From GCA-2726245 sp035513655 (lineage in GTDB: Bacteria > Planctomycetota > Planctomycetia > Pirellulales > Pirellulaceae): a stretch of DNA of 7,573 nt. A program made the translations under genes and the position numbers. Numbering within the stretch: position 1 is the first letter of the stretch; each line of letters opens with the position of its first letter. The stretch is from assembly GCA_035513655.1 (NCBI GenBank), contig DATKBV010000611.1:1-7573 (forward strand). The letters are read 5' to 3'. Below the pieces are notes generated by a model. That model searched no databases. It saw nothing but the letters and a program-made list of their open reading frames with translations, and had not been told where the DNA came from. Shown here piece by piece: positions 5,141 through 7,573 of this stretch.

Positions 5141-5892
5141 CAGCGGTAACTCCTTTTTTGATTCTTGTTCGAGTTCTTCGCTGGCACTGCGGCGTTGGAA
5201 TTGAAGTTCGCCTCAAAGTCGGGGATCATCGACTCGGCTTCACGTCCCAATTCGGCAAAGCTTTCTTGCCGTTCGCGAATTCTCGCCTCTTCGGCGGCTC
5301 GACGCTTTGCCTCGCTGTCGCCTCCCAACAGAGCGAAGGCAATCGCGCCTATCAACAGGACACCCCCGGACACGAAGCTTAGCGGCAGGAGCGGCGATGC
5401 TCGTTGCTGGCGTTGCTTTGGCTTTTTGTTTGCCGGTAGCGCCGCCTTGCGTTTCGACTCACTCGCGATCGCTGGCCGTTTCGCCATCGACTTGCGAATA
5501 ACCGGCTGCTTTGCGGTGGAACTGGCACTGGTATTAATCGCGAATGCCGGCGCAACGGGTGGTGGTGCCGGCTCGCGATCGTCTTCCGGCGGCCAAATAG
5601 CTTGGGCTAATTCCGCTCGTAGGCGATCGTCGTAGCATGCCTTCCGCGTTTCATCGAGCAAGCACAGTCGTGCCGCTGCAATCTCATTTAGCAACTTCTG
5701 CGATTCTTTAGCCTGCGGCCCTGCCGCAACATCTTGAAGGAAAATGACGATCCGATCCGCGGCGGCTTCGATGACGTCGGAATCAGGTTCGTAGAGATCG
5801 AGCGACAAGAGCCGATAATGGTTCGGCGGCTGATGCCGCGGCGAAATGCCGAGCCACTTGTGGTAGGGATCGAAGTCGGACATGTGGTTCAT
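5140..5892 (-). CDS. Membrane-anchored J-like protein lacking HPD, 250 aa
   Basis: Residues 7-95 form a planctomycete J-like domain: FDPYHKWLGISP (7-18), PNHYRLLSLDLYEPDSDVIE (23-42), AAADRI (43-48), then a long helix with QKLLNEIAAARLCLLDETRK (65-84) and CYDDRLR. It matches J domains in the helix I 'HYRLL' and the terminal 'LLDxxxRxxYD' pattern, but there is no His-Pro-Asp between helices II and III, so it may not stimulate Hsp70 ATPase in the usual way. A Pro/Ala/Lys-rich linker (105-165) leads to one transmembrane helix (about 168-190, LPLSFVSGGVLLIGAIAFAL). The basic residues before it place the N-terminus in the cytosol. The 60-residue C-terminal part is charged, then Asn-rich. M1 (5892) is the longest start; M4 (5883, MSDFDPYHKW) is equally possible, as neither has a clear ribosome binding site. 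It follows the Hsp70 gene by 59 bp and overlaps the sulfatase by one base. Confidence 0.85.
   Translation of the reverse strand: MNHMSDFDPYHKWLGISPRHQPPNHYRLLSLDLYEPDSDVIEAAADRIVIFLQDVAAGPQAKESQKLLNEIAAARLCLLDETRKACYDDRLRAELAQAIWPPEDDREPAPPPVAPAFAINTSASSTAKQPVIRKSMAKRPAIASESKRKAALPANKKPKQRQQRASPLLPLSFVSGGVLLIGAIAFALLGGDSEAKRRAAEEARIRERQESFAELGREAESMIPDFEANFNSNAAVPAKNSNKNQKRSYR
5150..5156 (-). promoter_or_regulatory. Shine-Dalgarno site for the sulfatase, inside the J-like gene
   Basis: AAAGGAG on the minus strand ends 9 nt before the sulfatase ATG and lies within the last codons of the upstream J-like gene. Together with the TGATG overlap it indicates coupled translation and fixes the sulfatase start. 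Confidence 0.75.
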
Positions 5893-5951
5893 TCAGTTAT
5901 GCGGATTGGAGTAGCACTAGCCAGCCTAAATGATCACCTTCAGTAAATCTT
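5893..5951 (-). other. Short spacer between the Hsp70 and J-like genes
   Basis: Only 59 bp separates the two genes, with no hairpin or T run that would stop transcription, which supports co-transcription. Confidence 0.5.
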
Positions 5952-7573
5952 CTAGCGTCGCGTCACGGTGCCTTGTTTCGATGGGGATGTTGCCGCGGCC
6001 TCGTCGTCATTAAATTCTAGCTCGTCATCCGTGTCATCTAGCAACCTTTGGATCTCGCTCACATCCAAGGGTTCTTCGGGATATTGTTCTTCTTCGATCA
6101 CGAAACCTGTTGCAAGCCGTGTTGCCCACGTGTCGAATTGTTCGCTGGACATCCCGACCGCTCGCTCGATCACGGTTTGTGCGTTACAGGACACGTTCGG
6201 CAACTCGGCTCGAACGGCCAATCGCCCATCTGTCCCGTACTTGAAGACGACCTTTACCGGTGTGCCTTGGGGAAGGTTTCGCGGGAGGCCGTGGACGACG
6301 CACTTGCCAATCGGCGTTGCGCCCTGCCCGGCATCGGTTCCGCCTTCGACAACACGAACGGCAACATCCTTCTGGCAGTCCTTCGCCGTCTTGAAGAGGC
6401 TCGATCGTGTGCATGGCAACTGCGAATTCCTGTGGATCATGACACGCCGGCGGGGGCGTCTGGTTGCCGGGTCGACTCCTAGCACGCCCAAATCGTGTGA
6501 ACAGACATTCTGGACGGCAAACGATTGCTTGACACCCTCGCTGCCCGCCATCAACGTACCCGCGTAGAGCGCCGCTCCGTGTGCAACTGCTTCGTCGGGC
6601 GAGAGCGATCGATCGACCTTCAAGCCCGATTCCTGTTCGAGCATCGTTTGCACCATTGGCATCCGTGTCGAGCCACCGACCAGCAGCAACCGCGTTAGAT
6701 CCGACCATGCGAACTTGGCATCTTTCAGTAGTCGCTTGACAGTCATCCGAGTTCGATCGAGCAGACTGGCCGATAGCTGTTCGAACTCGGCACGCGATAG
6801 ACTCAGCTGTAGCCGCTTTCCCTCATGTGCGAACCGAATGATGGCCTCGGCGCGAGCCGTCAGCGTGTGCTTGACACGACTGGATTCGTCGATCAGTATT
6901 TCGCAGGCAGCCGCGTCCTCGCACAGATCGATCCCAAATTCCTCTTGAAACCGCTGCCTTATGCATTCCGCGATGCATTGATCCCAATCGATGCCGCCCA
7001 AATGCACGTCGCCCGCCGTAGCGATTGCATTGAACTCGCGCCCCACGATTTCCATCAATGTCACATCGAACGTGCCGCCCCCCAGGTCATAAACCAATAC
7101 CAGTTCGCGCTCGTGGGCTGCGCCGCTGCTCGACAGAAAGCCTTGTTGGACACCGTAGGCGATCGCGGCGGCGGTTGGTTCGTTGAGGATGTCCAGGACT
7201 TCCAGGCCGGCTAATCTGCCCGCGTCTTGGGTTGCCTTGCGACGCGGTTCGTTGAAATACGCCGGCACCGTGACCACGGCCTTGGTGAAAGGCCCGATTC
7301 TTAGTTCGGCGTCGTGCTTGAGTCTTCTCAAGATCAGAGCTTGAATAACTTCAGGCGGGAGCTGATTTCCAAGAATCGGTTTGTGGTAAAACCCTTCGCC
7401 CATATCGCGTTTTGCGAAGCGGGCCACGCGGTCGGGCTCGAACTCGGCGGCTTTAATCGCCTCGCGGCCGACGACCGTGCCGCTCTGATCGAAGAAGACC
7501 ACACTTGGCGTGGTCAATTCGCCTTCGTCATTCGCGAGCGTGATCGGTTTGCCATCCCGATCCAGATGAGCGA
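5952..7573 (-). CDS. Hsp70-family chaperone, 5'-truncated by the window edge
   Basis: An ATP-dependent protein-folding chaperone, cytosolic. The frame is open to the right edge; the first visible residues (AHLDRDGKPITLANDEGELT, then TPSVVFFD) match the part just after the phosphate-1 loop, so only about 12-15 residues, with the 'GIDLGTT' motif, are missing. The TTG at 7517 is an internal Leu, not a start. Visible motifs are AVVTVPAYFNEPRRKATQDA (about 7280-7221), NEPTAAAIAYG (7184-7152), VYDLGGGTFDVTLMEI (phosphate 2, about 7094-7047) and LLVGGSTRMP (adenosine motif, 6686-6657). A substrate-binding beta domain follows (about 6500-6180). The lid is very short, ending in an acidic tail (DDTDDELEFNDDE); the total is roughly 550 residues against about 640 for DnaK. 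At the site aligned with DnaK Lys70 the sequence reads GREAIKAA, with Ile there and Lys one residue later. It is first in an apparent operon with the J-like and sulfatase genes. It is not the housekeeping dnaK by shape, so no symbol is given. Confidence 0.93.
   Translation of the reverse strand, partial: AHLDRDGKPITLANDEGELTTPSVVFFDQSGTVVGREAIKAAEFEPDRVARFAKRDMGEGFYHKPILGNQLPPEVIQALILRRLKHDAELRIGPFTKAVVTVPAYFNEPRRKATQDAGRLAGLEVLDILNEPTAAAIAYGVQQGFLSSSGAAHERELVLVYDLGGGTFDVTLMEIVGREFNAIATAGDVHLGGIDWDQCIAECIRQRFQEEFGIDLCEDAAACEILIDESSRVKHTLTARAEAIIRFAHEGKRLQLSLSRAEFEQLSASLLDRTRMTVKRLLKDAKFAWSDLTRLLLVGGSTRMPMVQTMLEQESGLKVDRSLSPDEAVAHGAALYAGTLMAGSEGVKQSFAVQNVCSHDLGVLGVDPATRRPRRRVMIHRNSQLPCTRSSLFKTAKDCQKDVAVRVVEGGTDAGQGATPIGKCVVHGLPRNLPQGTPVKVVFKYGTDGRLAVRAELPNVSCNAQTVIERAVGMSSEQFDTWATRLATGFVIEEEQYPEEPLDVSEIQRLLDDTDDELEFNDDEAAATSPSKQGTVTRR

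Noticed and set aside
5968..6567. A 199-codon plus-strand frame opposite the Hsp70 gene
   Set aside because: Ser/Thr-rich antisense shadow of a clear Hsp70 coding sequence.
7515..7517. TTG at 7517 as the Hsp70 start codon
   Set aside because: The frame continues upstream with conserved Hsp70 sequence (DGKPITLANDEGE), so the gene starts outside the window.

Overview
The window looks like a piece of a planctomycete chromosome (Pirellula/Rhodopirellula-type). I infer this from the family content: a formylglycine sulfatase, a truncated-lid Hsp70 followed by a membrane-anchored J-like protein of the 'FDPYHKWLGI' type, and the tail of a ceramidase-like hydrolase. No taxonomic search was possible.

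Layout. 1-174 (+) is the 3' end of a ceramidase-like protein that starts outside the window. 539-949 (-) is a complete small conserved protein of unknown function with a good ribosome binding site. 1109-1387 (-) is a small lipoprotein gene whose frame is interrupted by one in-frame TGA; the coding-like tail continues in the same frame to a second stop followed by a hairpin. From about 1.4 to 3.6 kb the sequence is gene-poor and looks like a scrapyard. It holds a 16-bp perfect inverted repeat pair (1423-1499), the C-terminal remnant of a RelE/ParE-type toxin (2058-2240, -), a 112-bp element with 16-bp perfect terminal inverted repeats abutting that remnant (2241-2352), another coding-like remnant (2353-2532, +), one plausible orphan gene (3046-3336, +), and a 134-bp nested palindrome (3474-3607).

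From 3707 to the right edge, three minus-strand genes form an apparent operon, transcribed right to left. An Hsp70-family chaperone comes first (5952 to beyond 7573, N-terminus off the window). After a 59-bp gap comes a J-like membrane protein (5140-5892). A sulfatase follows (3707-5140), whose ATG overlaps the J-like stop codon by one base and whose ribosome binding site lies inside the end of the J-like gene. The first two plausibly act together as a chaperone and a membrane-bound partner; the sulfatase is exported and seems translationally coupled to them.

The most interesting points are the chaperone/J-like/sulfatase coupling, the HPD-less J-like domain with an Hsp70 lacking the usual lysine at the expected catalytic position, the nonsense-interrupted lipoprotein, and the two or three distinct non-autonomous palindromic elements in the gene-poor stretch.
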